DNA of 64,000 nucleotides from Bryobacteraceae bacterium (GTDB taxonomy: Bacteria; Acidobacteriota; Terriglobia; Bryobacterales; Bryobacteraceae): NCBI GenBank assembly GCA_029975915.1, contig JARKOC010000138.1:124001-188000 (forward strand), written 5' to 3'. The position numbers were made by a program, and so were the translations under genes. The notes beneath the pieces were generated by a model that had not been told where the DNA came from, ran no database searches, and saw only the letters and a list, made by a program, of their open reading frames with translations. Positions 1 through 8,032 of this stretch are shown piece after piece; position 1 is the first letter of the stretch, and the number at the start of each line of letters is the position of its first letter.

Positions 1-206
1 CCTTAGTCTGTCAGACCCACCGCGTCTGGTTTTACACCCCCGGACTACCTGCCGAGTACCACTCATCTCTCTGGGGAAAGATCTTTCGCAGCGCGGATGA
101 GGCATTTGCGGAACTGGCCCGCGCGACAGGTTCGGGCAAGCGCATCGCAGTGATTCCGGAGGGGCCGTATGTTTTTGCCAGGCCCAAGGACACCGCAAAA
201 CAATAG
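1..206 (+). CDS. C-terminal end of a LarA-like (DUF2088) nickel-dependent racemase, partial
   Basis: The gene enters from the left edge; the last 67 codons are read in the frame beginning at base 3 and end with TAG at 204-206. The tail contains ADEAFAELARATG followed by RIAVIPEGPYVFAR, which resembles the C-terminal strand-helix-strand of LarA/DUF2088 proteins (lactate racemase and relatives, which use a pincer nickel cofactor). The catalytic and cofactor-binding parts lie outside the window, so substrate cannot be judged. The next gene starts 24 bases downstream on the same strand, suggesting an operon with the carboxymuconolactone decarboxylase-like and DsrE-like genes. The family call rests on the tail alone. 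Confidence 0.6.
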   Translation, partial: LVCQTHRVWFYTPGLPAEYHSSLWGKIFRSADEAFAELARATGSGKRIAVIPEGPYVFARPKDTAKQ

Positions 207-230
207 AACGCGGACGCTGAGGAGAAACAG

Positions 231-548
231 ATGAAAGAATTACCAGAACCAGCCATCCTGTTCGCAGAGAAGTATCCCAAGGTCTGGGAGGCATTCTGCG
301 GGCTAGGGACCGCCTGCCACGAACAGGGAGGCCCCCTGGACGAGAAGACGCGCCGCCTCGTCAAACTCGGGTTGGCGATTGGCGCACAGCAGGAGGGAGC
401 TGTCCACTCGGCTGCGCGCCGGGCGGCAGAGGCTGGTTGCAGCAGCGAAGAGATGGTTCATGTGGCGATTCTCGCCATCACGACCCTTGGCTGGCCACAG
501 GCCTACGCCGCGATGACCTGGATCAACGACAAGGCGAAGGAGAAATGA
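231..548 (+). CDS. Carboxymuconolactone decarboxylase/AhpD-like protein lacking the CxxC pair
   Basis: A 105-residue protein preceded by a GAGGAGA-type ribosome site. It has the all-helical CMD/AhpD fold signature: LDEKTRRLVKLGLAIGAQ, then EGAVHSAARRAAEAG, then EEMVHVAILAITTLG. In AhpD-type peroxidase partners the second block carries Cys-x-x-Cys ahead of a His. Here the His (in AVHSAA) remains but both cysteines are absent, so thiol-disulfide chemistry at that site is unlikely. Its stop overlaps the start of the DsrE-like gene (ATGA at 545-548), so the two are probably translated together. The reaction is not known; CMD proteins range from decarboxylases to orphan redox helpers. Confidence 0.85.
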   Translation: MKELPEPAILFAEKYPKVWEAFCGLGTACHEQGGPLDEKTRRLVKLGLAIGAQQEGAVHSAARRAAEAGCSSEEMVHVAILAITTLGWPQAYAAMTWINDKAKEK

Positions 549-904
549 AACGCAAGCTCGTGGTGCTGCTGACCGAAGCGGCGAATTCGGACCGTTCGAC
601 GATCGCCTTCACCATTGCGAATGCCTCATTGTCAGCAGACATGGAGGTGATGGTCTTCCTGGCGTCGGATGGCGTTGATCTCGTACGGGAGCATGCCGCC
701 GACAGAGCAGCGGTGAAGCCATTCATGGCACTGGATGAGTTGATCGCGAAATTCACCTCGGATGGAGGTGTGATCGCGGCCTGCGGGTCGTGCTGCCAGT
801 TCAGGGGATTGGTGAACGGCGAAACTCGCAAAGACTTGCAAATCGCTGGCGTGTCAGCTTTGGTCGATTGGCTTGCCGCGGGGGCGGCGACGATTAGTCT
901 CTAA
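545..904 (+). CDS. DsrE/DsrF-like family protein
   Basis: A 119-residue cytoplasmic protein starting at the ATG that overlaps the upstream stop codon. An upstream in-frame ATG at 437 lies inside the previous gene and is less likely. The N-terminus, KRKLVVLLTEAANSD, and the alternating beta/alpha pattern match the DsrE fold. A cysteine-rich loop, ACGSCCQFRG near residues 78-87, sits where DsrE/TusD-type proteins have their sulfur-carrying cysteine. The family handles persulfide relay or protein-protein contacts. Coupling to the CMD-like gene suggests a shared redox or sulfur role, but no substrate can be named. Confidence 0.75.
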   Translation: MKRKLVVLLTEAANSDRSTIAFTIANASLSADMEVMVFLASDGVDLVREHAADRAAVKPFMALDELIAKFTSDGGVIAACGSCCQFRGLVNGETRKDLQIAGVSALVDWLAAGAATISL

Positions 905-916
905 CGCGTTCGCCTA

Positions 917-1747
917 TTAGGGCCACAACGGGCCGCGCCCCACGCGCGGCGCGCGCATTGGCGCTGGTGAGTTGCTTTGGCCCTGAGAGCGGCCGCGCGT
1001 CACGGCAGGGGCGCGGAAGTTCGAGCCTGCGCCGGCGAGGTCCTCGTCGGTCAGAATGATGTCGCGGTTGAGCACCATATCGAGGGTGCTGCCTCGCTCG
1101 AGGACGGCATCGGGACCGCGGCTCAGCAGGATTCCGGCCAGTCCGGCAGCGGCTCCGGCGCCGGCGCCGAGGCCTGCGTCCCTGCCCCGGTCGCCGATCC
1201 ATCCGCCCATCATTGCCCCGGTGGCGGCAGTGCTCCCCACCACCGCGGCATCACGCCCCTTGGATCCGTCGCTGGTAATCTTGCCTTCGTCGCGGTTCAA
1301 CTCGCCCGGATTGCCGCCGTCGAGGCTGCCGGGTTTGCCGATGAGGTCAATGGTGCGTCCGTTTGGCAGCATGAGCGAATCGAAGCGGAGATAGAGCTGC
1401 CCCTTGCCCTTGACCTTGCCGCTGCGCACGGCTTGGGTGATGGTGCCGTTGACGTAGCTGCCCGCCGGGATGAGAATGCGACCGTCCTTGGCAACGGGGA
1501 TGAGGGTCTGGAGATAGACCTGGTCGCCGGCGGCGGCGTTCTTGCTGCTGATGGTGGTCAGGACGGTGAGCGGGATGCGGGCGCCGGACTTCAGCACGTA
1601 CTGGCCGTCATCTTTCGCTTCGGCATCCGGCCAGCCGGATCGCTGTTGATCATCCGCCGGACGCATCGGCTGGCGTACTGGACTTTCTTGTGCCGATGCG
1701 GCGGCCAGGAAAACGGCCGCGAGGACTGGCAAGACCGGCAGTCTCAT
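917..1747 (-). CDS. Exported glycine-rich protein with a TrbI/VirB10-like beta domain
   Basis: A 276-residue protein. The ATG at 1747 is chosen because it directly precedes a good signal peptide, RLPVLPVLAAVFLAAASAQ; an earlier in-frame start would add 20 charged residues. After a linker, residues about 50-140 form a beta-rich block with ARIPLTVLTTISS and KDGRILIPAGSYVNG, which resembles the part of TrbI/VirB10 domains handling 'promoted or fixed' surface properties. Residues 170-215 form a glycine/alanine zipper like those that insert in membranes or oligomerise. The C-terminal 40 residues look disordered. No conjugation genes are nearby, so a stand-alone envelope role is inferred. It is divergent from the glycosidase gene. 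Confidence 0.7.
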   Translation of the reverse strand: MRLPVLPVLAAVFLAAASAQESPVRQPMRPADDQQRSGWPDAEAKDDGQYVLKSGARIPLTVLTTISSKNAAAGDQVYLQTLIPVAKDGRILIPAGSYVNGTITQAVRSGKVKGKGQLYLRFDSLMLPNGRTIDLIGKPGSLDGGNPGELNRDEGKITSDGSKGRDAAVVGSTAATGAMMGGWIGDRGRDAGLGAGAGAAAGLAGILLSRGPDAVLERGSTLDMVLNRDIILTDEDLAGAGSNFRAPAVTRGRSQGQSNSPAPMRAPRVGRGPLWP

Positions 1748-1776
1748 CTGTTTATCTCTCCCTACCCATCTATAAC

Positions 1777-3447
1777 GTGATCGGCCGGATTGGGGTTGCA
1801 CCGGCACAAAGCCAACTGCTGCCGGCCGGACATCGAGACTGCTACGATGAGCCCTGTATCCGGAGGATTGGCGCTATCCACACACTGTCTCGCAGGTCGC
1901 TGCTACTGGGTGCTGCCGCCCTAATAAGGGAGGTGGAGATTCTACGCTGCGAGGATTACCGTCCCTACTTCGAGGAGTTCAACACCGCGCCCACGGCCAG
2001 CGCGATCTCGCACATTCCAGACGAAGCGGCCTTCGATTGGGCGGCGGAAAACTATCCGTTTTTCACCTGCCCCGACCCTGAGTTCGAACGGACCTATTAC
2101 TACCGCTGCTGGACGTTCAGAATGCACCTGCGCAAGACGCCGGCCGGGTTCATCTTCACCGAGTTCCTGCGCCCGGTCAGACACGCGACCGACTACAATG
2201 CCATCAGTTGCGCGCTGGGCCATCACATCGCCGAGGGGCGATGGATCCGAAATCCCGTCTACCTCGACGAATACATCCGATTCTGGCTGACTTCGGGTGA
2301 GGGTGGCGGCCTCCAGCGCCACTATCACCAGTTCAGCAACTGGACCGCCTGGGCCGCCTATCAACGCTGGCTCGCTGACCGACGCACGGACGCGCTTGTG
2401 TCGCTACTGGACCCGCTGATCGCAGACTATGCGCTTTGGGAAAAGGAACGGTTGCTGCCGTCGGGCCTGTTCTGGCAGTACGACGTTCGCGACGGCATGG
2501 AGGAGTCCATCTCCGGCGGACGCAAATCGAAGAATGCCCGCCCAACGATCAACAGCTACATGTACGGCAACGCGCTGGCGGTTTCGCGGATCGCCCGGCT
2601 CACTCAGCGCGCACAACTAGCCGCCGAATACGAAACGAAGGCGCGGAAGTTGAACGCGCTCATCGATCAAATGCTGTGGGATCCGGCGGCGCGGTTCTAC
2701 AAAACACGTCTGGAAAGCGGCGCCTTGGCCGATGTGCGCGAGCAGATCGGATTCACTCCCTGGTTCTTCGATGCGGCGCATCCGGGAAAGCACGAAGCGT
2801 GGCGCCAACTGATCGATCCGAAAGGCTTTCAGGCCCCGTTCGGACCCACCACGGCCGAGCAGCGCCACCCCGGATTCAGCATCGCTGAATCGGGAGACGA
2901 TTGTCAGTGGAACGGTCCCAGTTGGCCGTTTTCGACAACGGTCACTCTCACCGCCCTCGCCAATCTCTTGAACGGTCCGCCGCCGCATCCGCTCACGTCC
3001 GCCGACTACTTCCAGGCGCTCCGAACCTATGCCTACAGCCACCGTCTGAAGCTGCCAGGCGGCCGAAAGATCGCCTTTATCGATGAAAACCTGAACCCGT
3101 ACACCGGCGAATGGCATGCCCGCTCAAGAAAGATAGCCAAGGGCACATATTACGGCCGAGGCGACCACTATAACCATTCAGCCTTCTGCGATCTCGTCAT
3201 CACCGGCCTCTGCGGGCTACGGCCACGCACAGACACAATCGTGGAGGTCAATCCGCTGCTTCCGAAGGGGATTTGGGACTGGTTCTGTCTGGATGGAATT
3301 CCTTATCACGGGCGTTCGCTGACGATTTTGTGGGACCGGGACGGGTCGCGGTTCAATCGTGGCGCCGGGCTGCGGATTTTTGACCAGAGCGTGCAGATCG
3401 CTCACTCGTACCGCCTCGGCCGGCTCTGGGGCAAACTCAACACTTGA
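1777..3447 (+). CDS. Exported MGH1-type (alpha/alpha)6-barrel glycoside hydrolase, start uncertain
   Basis: The body shows a trehalase/GH63-like barrel of the MGH1 type: ENYPFFTCPDPEFERTYYYR near the N-terminus, then HHIAEGRWIRNPVYLDEYI, NSYMYGNALA, a DDCQWNGPSWPFSTT loop and YYGRGDHYNHSAFCD. Such enzymes hydrolyse or trim alpha-linked sugars; the substrate is not evident. A Tat/Sec-like signal, LSRRSLLLGAAAL, lies at about 1885-1923 and implies export, but no ATG directly precedes it. GTG at 1777 is the nearest canonical start upstream and has no clear ribosome site. A GGAGG at 1862-1866 sits nine bases before an in-frame ATC at 1876, and a GTG at 1933 would remove the signal. The gene faces the minus-strand 917-1747 gene. 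Confidence 0.75.
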   Translation: MIGRIGVAPAQSQLLPAGHRDCYDEPCIRRIGAIHTLSRRSLLLGAAALIREVEILRCEDYRPYFEEFNTAPTASAISHIPDEAAFDWAAENYPFFTCPDPEFERTYYYRCWTFRMHLRKTPAGFIFTEFLRPVRHATDYNAISCALGHHIAEGRWIRNPVYLDEYIRFWLTSGEGGGLQRHYHQFSNWTAWAAYQRWLADRRTDALVSLLDPLIADYALWEKERLLPSGLFWQYDVRDGMEESISGGRKSKNARPTINSYMYGNALAVSRIARLTQRAQLAAEYETKARKLNALIDQMLWDPAARFYKTRLESGALADVREQIGFTPWFFDAAHPGKHEAWRQLIDPKGFQAPFGPTTAEQRHPGFSIAESGDDCQWNGPSWPFSTTVTLTALANLLNGPPPHPLTSADYFQALRTYAYSHRLKLPGGRKIAFIDENLNPYTGEWHARSRKIAKGTYYGRGDHYNHSAFCDLVITGLCGLRPRTDTIVEVNPLLPKGIWDWFCLDGIPYHGRSLTILWDRDGSRFNRGAGLRIFDQSVQIAHSYRLGRLWGKLNT

Positions 3448-3482
3448 ATCGCCAGGCGGGCGAATCCCGGTGGCGGCCCCGC

Positions 3483-4286
3483 CTAAATTCCGATTCCGGC
3501 CTTGGTCAGTTCCGCGGCGATGCCTGAGGCGTGCTCCTTGATCAAGGCGGGTAGCAACTCTTCGACCTGCTTGGTGAATCGCGCCTTCGGCATCGACATG
3601 CTGATGGACGAAAAGACTTCGCCACCGGCGCAAATGATGGGCGCTCCTATGCAAGTGCCCCCGGGCACCGTTTCCTCCCGGTCCCAGGCATAGCCGCGCT
3701 GGCGCACTGCGGCGAACTCGTCTTGAATGTCACGGAAATCGGTGATCGTGTTTGGCGTCATCTTGAAGATGCCGTATGTATAGAGCAGACGCTGCGTCTG
3801 GGCGGGCGCCTGGTACGCGGCAATCGACTTGCCCAGCGACGACGCGTATGGCTGCAGGATGCCGCCCTTGTAGTTCGACATCCGAATATGGTGGGTACCT
3901 TCGATCACCTCAATCACCCGGATGACGTCGTCGAAAAGGAACGCGAGGGCAACTGTTTCCCCCAACTCTGAACCCAACGACTGAAGAAACGGCATTGCCG
4001 CCTCGCGCAGCACGCGCAAACGGTTCTGTTCGCGCGGCCTCGGCCAATCCCGGGCGAGGGTGTAGTTGTCATTTTCATCCCTTTCCAGGTAGCCCATCGA
4101 GTGGAGTGTCTTGATGAGTCGCAGAGCAGACGCCTTGCCTAGTTCAACCTGCTCTGAAAGGCTCCTCAGACTGCCTGGGGCGGCGGAGTCGGCAAGGTAC
4201 TCGAGCATCTGGATGCCCTTGGCCAAAGAACGCGACTCGACCGTAAGTGATGGCGCAGGGCGCTGCTCAGTGGAACGTCGTTTCAT
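3483..4286 (-). CDS. IclR-family transcriptional regulator
   Basis: A 267-residue regulator. ATG at 4286 is preferred to 4307 because AGGT lies upstream and the extra residues are uncharacteristic. It has an N-terminal winged helix (SLAKGIQMLEYLADSAAPG, LRSLSEQVELGKASALRLIKTL, MGYLERDE) at residues 20-90 and a C-terminal effector domain with the family's RVIEVIEGTHHIRMS, RQRGYAWDREETVPGG and IICAGG blocks. IclR proteins bind palindromes and respond to small organic acids or sugar breakdown products. The gene is divergent from the DapA-type aldolase gene, so it probably controls that gene and itself from the shared intergenic region. Confidence 0.93.
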   Translation of the reverse strand: MKRRSTEQRPAPSLTVESRSLAKGIQMLEYLADSAAPGSLRSLSEQVELGKASALRLIKTLHSMGYLERDENDNYTLARDWPRPREQNRLRVLREAAMPFLQSLGSELGETVALAFLFDDVIRVIEVIEGTHHIRMSNYKGGILQPYASSLGKSIAAYQAPAQTQRLLYTYGIFKMTPNTITDFRDIQDEFAAVRQRGYAWDREETVPGGTCIGAPIICAGGEVFSSISMSMPKARFTKQVEELLPALIKEHASGIAAELTKAGIGI

Positions 4287-4338
4287 TTTATCGTTTGACC
4301 TATGCAAGAAATGAATCTACTCTAACTAATGTAGGGAC

Positions 4339-4357
4339 TTGCGGAGCCAAGCCGCAA
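4339..4357. promoter_or_regulatory. Candidate operator between the IclR and aldolase genes
   Basis: TTGCGG at 4339-4344 and CCGCAA at 4352-4357 form a perfect inverted repeat with a 7-base spacer, within the 99-base divergent intergenic region. A second, weaker repeat (CTAC at 4317-4320, GTAG at 4331-4334) lies next to it. IclR regulators use palindromic half sites, so either could be the operator. This is inference from position and symmetry. Confidence 0.4.
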
Positions 4358-4385
4358 ATCCCGAAAGGAGCCGAGAAGACTCATT

Positions 4386-5327
4386 ATGCCTCGAAATCGT
4401 TGCATCGGGGGAGTAATTCCAGCCGTGGTGTTGCCTCGGAATCCCGCTGGCGAGGTGGTGTGGCTGGAGTTTGATGCGATTCTTGACTTCCTGGCCCGCA
4501 GCGGAGTGTCTGGATTCTGCGTGAACGGCGCCACGGGCGAGTATGCTTCAACGACGGCCGAGGAACGCAAGGAAACTGTCCGCCGTGCCCGGCTTGCGGC
4601 TGGCGGCGACCTGCTTGTGGTTGGTGCAATCGGTGCAGCCGACTGGCGTGAGTGCGTACGCAACGCCGACGAAGCGGCCAGTGAAGGCGCCGATGTCTTA
4701 CTGGTTCCAGTGCCGCATTTCTTCCCTTACCTTCAGGAAGACGTCGCGGAGTTTTACCGGCAGTTGAGCGGGAAGGCTAAGTTGCCCATATTGATCTATA
4801 ACTTGCCGCAGTTCGCTGGCGGTGTGGATATCTCCGTCGCCGTCGACCTCATCTGCAACGAGCGGGCCGTAGCGGGAATCAAGGACAGCAGCGGCAGTTT
4901 GGACATCCTGGCCGCTCTCACCGGACGCAACGACGATAAGATCGTTCGTTTGCTCGGCAATGACGCGGTCCTGGCCGAAGCGATTCAAAAAGGTCTCTGC
5001 CAGGGGGTGATCTCGGGTGTCGCGTGTGTGTTGCCGGAGCTGATTACCGGCCTCTTCGCCGCCTCAGAACATAACGCACCGGAGGTCTTCAATCAACTAG
5101 CCATTCATTTGGACGAATTCATCGAACAACTCAACGTCCTTCCCGTGCCGTGGGGGCTGAAGGTGGTGGCTGAGGCTCGGGGTCTGGCAAAGGCATCATA
5201 CTCCATGCCTCTGACGTCGAACCGGAAAGAGCAGATTCAGGCGTTCTCGGCCTGGTTTGCCGCTTGGTGGCCAGGAGTCGCGGAGGCTGCCCGGAACGTG
5301 CTGTCTCCCGCGGAGTCCGCGCGCTAG
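4386..5327 (+). CDS. DapA/NanA-family class I aldolase (dihydrodipicolinate synthase-like)
   Basis: A 313-residue TIM-barrel protein with a good ribosome site (AAAGGAG) upstream. Family residues are present: the substrate-carboxylate loop NGATGEY, tyrosine in LIYNLPQ, and the Schiff-base lysine in AGIKDSSG. Lengths fit DHDPS, N-acetylneuraminate lyase or KDG aldolase types. The divergent IclR regulator and the absence of other lysine-synthesis genes favour a catabolic 2-keto-acid aldolase over DapA, but the substrate cannot be fixed from sequence alone. A short hairpin with a T run follows at 5422. Confidence 0.9.
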   Translation: MPRNRCIGGVIPAVVLPRNPAGEVVWLEFDAILDFLARSGVSGFCVNGATGEYASTTAEERKETVRRARLAAGGDLLVVGAIGAADWRECVRNADEAASEGADVLLVPVPHFFPYLQEDVAEFYRQLSGKAKLPILIYNLPQFAGGVDISVAVDLICNERAVAGIKDSSGSLDILAALTGRNDDKIVRLLGNDAVLAEAIQKGLCQGVISGVACVLPELITGLFAASEHNAPEVFNQLAIHLDEFIEQLNVLPVPWGLKVVAEARGLAKASYSMPLTSNRKEQIQAFSAWFAAWWPGVAEAARNVLSPAESAR

Positions 5328-5421
5328 CCGGACGATTCGCTAGTACGGCATGCGCTCACAAATCGAGAGATAGCCTCATTCGCGAACGTTTGCCCTGCCA
5401 ATCCCACAAGGCGAGTGGCTA

Positions 5422-5446
5422 AACCGGGACACCGGTTCATTTTTTG
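5422..5446 (+). terminator. Candidate rho-independent terminator after the DapA-type gene
   Basis: AACCGG (5422-5427) and CCGGTT (5432-5437) form a 6-bp stem with a 4-base loop, followed after two bases by six T residues (5440-5445). It lies 95 bases past the aldolase stop. The stem is short but the geometry is right. Nothing else was recognised in the roughly 300 bases between the aldolase gene and tsaB. Confidence 0.5.
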
Positions 5447-5624
5447 CAGTTCCACCCCACTCCGCTCCAACCTTCCCAGGAGAGATCGAATTCAATGTAT
5501 CGAAGCCGGCGACGCGGCCTTCGTTGTCGTTGAGCGCGCACTGATGACGATCTTTGTGTCTGTTGATTCGCCGACGAGCCCGATTCGGAAGTTACACCTC
5601 TGCCATCCCTGAGATAATGGCGAT

Positions 5625-6266
5625 GTGCAGGAAGTCTCGAAGGGCAATCGGATCGTCGCGATCGACACAACCACTGAATACGGTTCCGTCGCCCTGACCG
5701 AGAACGGGGTGTTGCTTGACGTCATCGAGATCCATGCGCCCGACGGTTTTGGCCACGTTCTATTCGGCGAACTCGCCCGCCTCATGGAACGCCATGGGTG
5801 GACCTACGATTCGGTATGCGGGTACGCCGCGGCGGCGGGTCCGGGTTCGTTCACCGGAGTGCGTGTGGGACTCTCAGCGGTCAAGGGTCTGGCCGAAGCC
5901 TGCGGAGTGAAGGCCGCGGCGGTGTCGAACCTGCGAGCGATGGCGGTCTACGGCAGCGCGGCGGTGCGGGCGCCGTTTTTCGACGCCCGGCGTGAGCAGG
6001 TCTATGGCGGCATCTTCGATGCGAACTGCGATCCGCTGGCAGACGAAACCGTCGGACCGTTCGATGCGTGGCTGGCTTGCCTGCCCCAGGGGGCGGAACT
6101 GATCTGCCCATCGCCTGAACGTTTCGGCGTCCAAGCCGTGAAAACGCCGGCAGCGCTCGCCCCGGCCATCGCGCATCTCGCCCCACGCTTCTGGCGCGAT
6201 CCGGTTGAACTCGACGCCAACTACGTCCGGCGCTCGGACGCCGAATTGAAATGGGCTGACAAGTAG
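5625..6266 (+). CDS. tsaB: TsaB, tRNA N6-threonylcarbamoyladenosine biosynthesis protein
   Basis: A 213-residue protein, GTG start, of the ASKHA fold. Diagnostic blocks are RIVAIDTTTEYGSVAL at the N-terminus, AAAGPGSFTGVRVGLSAVKG at residues 67-86, and PFFDARREQVYGG in the middle. TsaB is the regulatory partner of TsaD in placing the t6A37 modification on ANN-decoding tRNAs, with TsaE and TsaC. The C-terminus, DANYVRRSDAELK, is the usual one and no RimI fusion follows. It converges on the minus-strand D-threonine aldolase-like gene with only six bases between. Confidence 0.93.
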   Translation: MQEVSKGNRIVAIDTTTEYGSVALTENGVLLDVIEIHAPDGFGHVLFGELARLMERHGWTYDSVCGYAAAAGPGSFTGVRVGLSAVKGLAEACGVKAAAVSNLRAMAVYGSAAVRAPFFDARREQVYGGIFDANCDPLADETVGPFDAWLACLPQGAELICPSPERFGVQAVKTPAALAPAIAHLAPRFWRDPVELDANYVRRSDAELKWADK

Positions 6267-6272
6267 CGGCGC

Positions 6273-7340
6273 CTATTGGAGTTTCCCGCGGCCGGAGACC
6301 GTCCAGGCTTCAATGACTTCATCCCCGCGTACGCCGTAGATCCGTTCCTGCATGTTCACGGCCGTGCAGACATGGTTCATGAGCACCTGCACCCGGTCGC
6401 CTACGGCGAACCCGCGCTCAGCCCCGCCGATGTCAACGTAGCCATGCTCCTCGTTCATCTTATGGAACAGCGCCCCTGGCGCCTCGACAATTTCGCCGAA
6501 GCCCGGGCCGCCAGTGGACAGCCTGTCGGAGGAAAACGTCTTCGATCCACCATCGATCATCATGCGGTTGCCCTGGACACTGACAACAGTGACAAGCATC
6601 GTCGCGGCGCAGTTTTCACGCCCGCAGGCGCCGGAGGCCCAGGTATTGCGGTCGTTAAAAATGTAAGTGCCGGGGCGGATCTCATTCATGCCGTCGAACA
6701 GGTGCGATTGATAGAGCAGGGGCGTCGATCCGCCGCTCACGATGGAGGGAGGAATCCGCATGGCGACGAAGCGGTCCACCAGATCGAGAATGGCGGCCTG
6801 CAGCGAGGCGATGCCGGCCGCGTCTTTGGGGTCTTTGATATGGCCTGGGTAGAATGCCAAGCCTTTCCATTCGATGTGCGGGAGTTTGATGATCTCCTCG
6901 ACCAGTAGGGTGGCTTCCTCGGCGGTGACGCCCATCCGGCCCAAGCCGACATCCACCTCCACGAGGATGCCCGCCTTGATGCCCGCATCCGATATCATCC
7001 GCGCCGCGTCAATGGAATCCACGGCCACGGTGGCCTCTGTTTTCGCGGCAATCGCCCGCAGGCGCTCGATCTTTGCCTGGCCGACCACGGGATAGGCAAT
7101 CAGAAGGTCGGCCGGGGCGGCGTCCAGCATCACCTCGGCCTCGGTCGTCTTGGCAACGGTAATGCCGGCCGCGCCGAGTTCGATCTGGCGCCGGGCCAGC
7201 GCCGGAATCTTGTGCGTCTTGGTGTGCGGACGAAGTCGCAAGCCATGCTCGCGGGCGTAGGAAGCCACCCTCGCTAGGTTGCGCTCCATGATGTCGAGGT
7301 CGATCAGCAGTGCAGGTGTATCGAGGTCGGTGATCTTCAT
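6273..7340 (-). CDS. PLP-dependent D-threonine aldolase/D-serine dehydratase-like (DSD1) enzyme
   Basis: A 355-residue fold-type III PLP enzyme. The alanine-racemase-like barrel begins LDTPALLIDLDIMERN, with the PLP lysine in LRPHTKTHK (about residue 42). Later come LVEVDVGLGRMGV and SGGSTP. The C-terminal beta domain ends with the likely metal site HVCTAVNM near residue 327. The family cleaves D-threonine to glycine and acetaldehyde or deaminates D-serine, usually with a divalent metal. Its start overlaps the stop of the upstream exported-protein gene (ATGA at 7337-7340), so it is the last gene of a three-gene coupled operon. Confidence 0.88.
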   Translation of the reverse strand: MKITDLDTPALLIDLDIMERNLARVASYAREHGLRLRPHTKTHKIPALARRQIELGAAGITVAKTTEAEVMLDAAPADLLIAYPVVGQAKIERLRAIAAKTEATVAVDSIDAARMISDAGIKAGILVEVDVGLGRMGVTAEEATLLVEEIIKLPHIEWKGLAFYPGHIKDPKDAAGIASLQAAILDLVDRFVAMRIPPSIVSGGSTPLLYQSHLFDGMNEIRPGTYIFNDRNTWASGACGRENCAATMLVTVVSVQGNRMMIDGGSKTFSSDRLSTGGPGFGEIVEAPGALFHKMNEEHGYVDIGGAERGFAVGDRVQVLMNHVCTAVNMQERIYGVRGDEVIEAWTVSGRGKLQ

Positions 7341-8032
7341 TTCTTCTTGCCAGGTTCAATGAAACGGACGGAGAGCCGCGGCGGCGCCTTGCGGTAAACG
7401 AACTCGTAGTGTTTTAGCTTGTGCTTGCCTTCAAAGATGAAATAGAGCAATCCCGAGACCGGCCCCTCCACTTCTCCTTCGGGAAGGCGTTTCTCGGTCA
7501 GAGCTTTGAGCAATGCCCTTTGTTCGGGACTGGTCTTGCCTTCCTCGATTGAGGAGGTGGCCTCGGAGTTGTCGGCAGTTGACGACCCGACCACGGGAGG
7601 CTGATTTCCGGGCAGTGTTGGCGGCGCGCCGCCCGTTCCAGGGATGCCTGGGATGCCATACGGCACGCGCCGCTGCTCGGATCCGACCTGGCCTTGCGTG
7701 CCGCCGCGCGATCCCACCACCATCACGGCCGAGCCAGCCAGTTGGGTCGGATACATCGGACGGGCGCGCTGCCCGTCGTTGTCGGTACGCAGCAGGAACT
7801 CATCGTGATCGAGGTAATACTTGCCTTCCTTGCGCGGCGTGTACTTCAACTCAACGATGACGACGTTTTCGCCAGGGTCCGCCCCAAGAGCTGCTTTCAT
7901 CGCCTCCCGGGTCAGCAGCAGCTTCGCTTCCAGCCGGGCGCGCCCGTCCTCGGCCGCTCCCGCGGGTAGCTGCGTCTGAGCGCAGGCCATCGGGACAAGG
8001 GCCACGAATGCGGCGATTGTGGTTGTTTTCAT
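7337..8032 (-). CDS. Exported protein of unknown function
   Basis: A 231-residue protein with an N-terminal signal peptide, KTTTIAAFVALVPMACAQ, at the ATG at 8032, which overlaps the upstream flavoprotein stop. No family was recognised. Residues 25-100 look folded (VIVELKYTPRKEGKYYLDHD). Residues 105-150 are a proline/glycine-rich linker (YGIPGIPGTGG). The C-terminal 60 residues look folded again and end basic, with LLYFIFEGKHKLKHYEF. The layout of signal, folded domain, low-complexity linker and folded tail suggests a periplasmic or surface protein. Overlap with genes on both sides implies co-translation, but the functional link to a flavoprotein and a PLP enzyme is unexplained. Confidence 0.7.
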   Translation of the reverse strand: MKTTTIAAFVALVPMACAQTQLPAGAAEDGRARLEAKLLLTREAMKAALGADPGENVVIVELKYTPRKEGKYYLDHDEFLLRTDNDGQRARPMYPTQLAGSAVMVVGSRGGTQGQVGSEQRRVPYGIPGIPGTGGAPPTLPGNQPPVVGSSTADNSEATSSIEEGKTSPEQRALLKALTEKRLPEGEVEGPVSGLLYFIFEGKHKLKHYEFVYRKAPPRLSVRFIEPGKKK

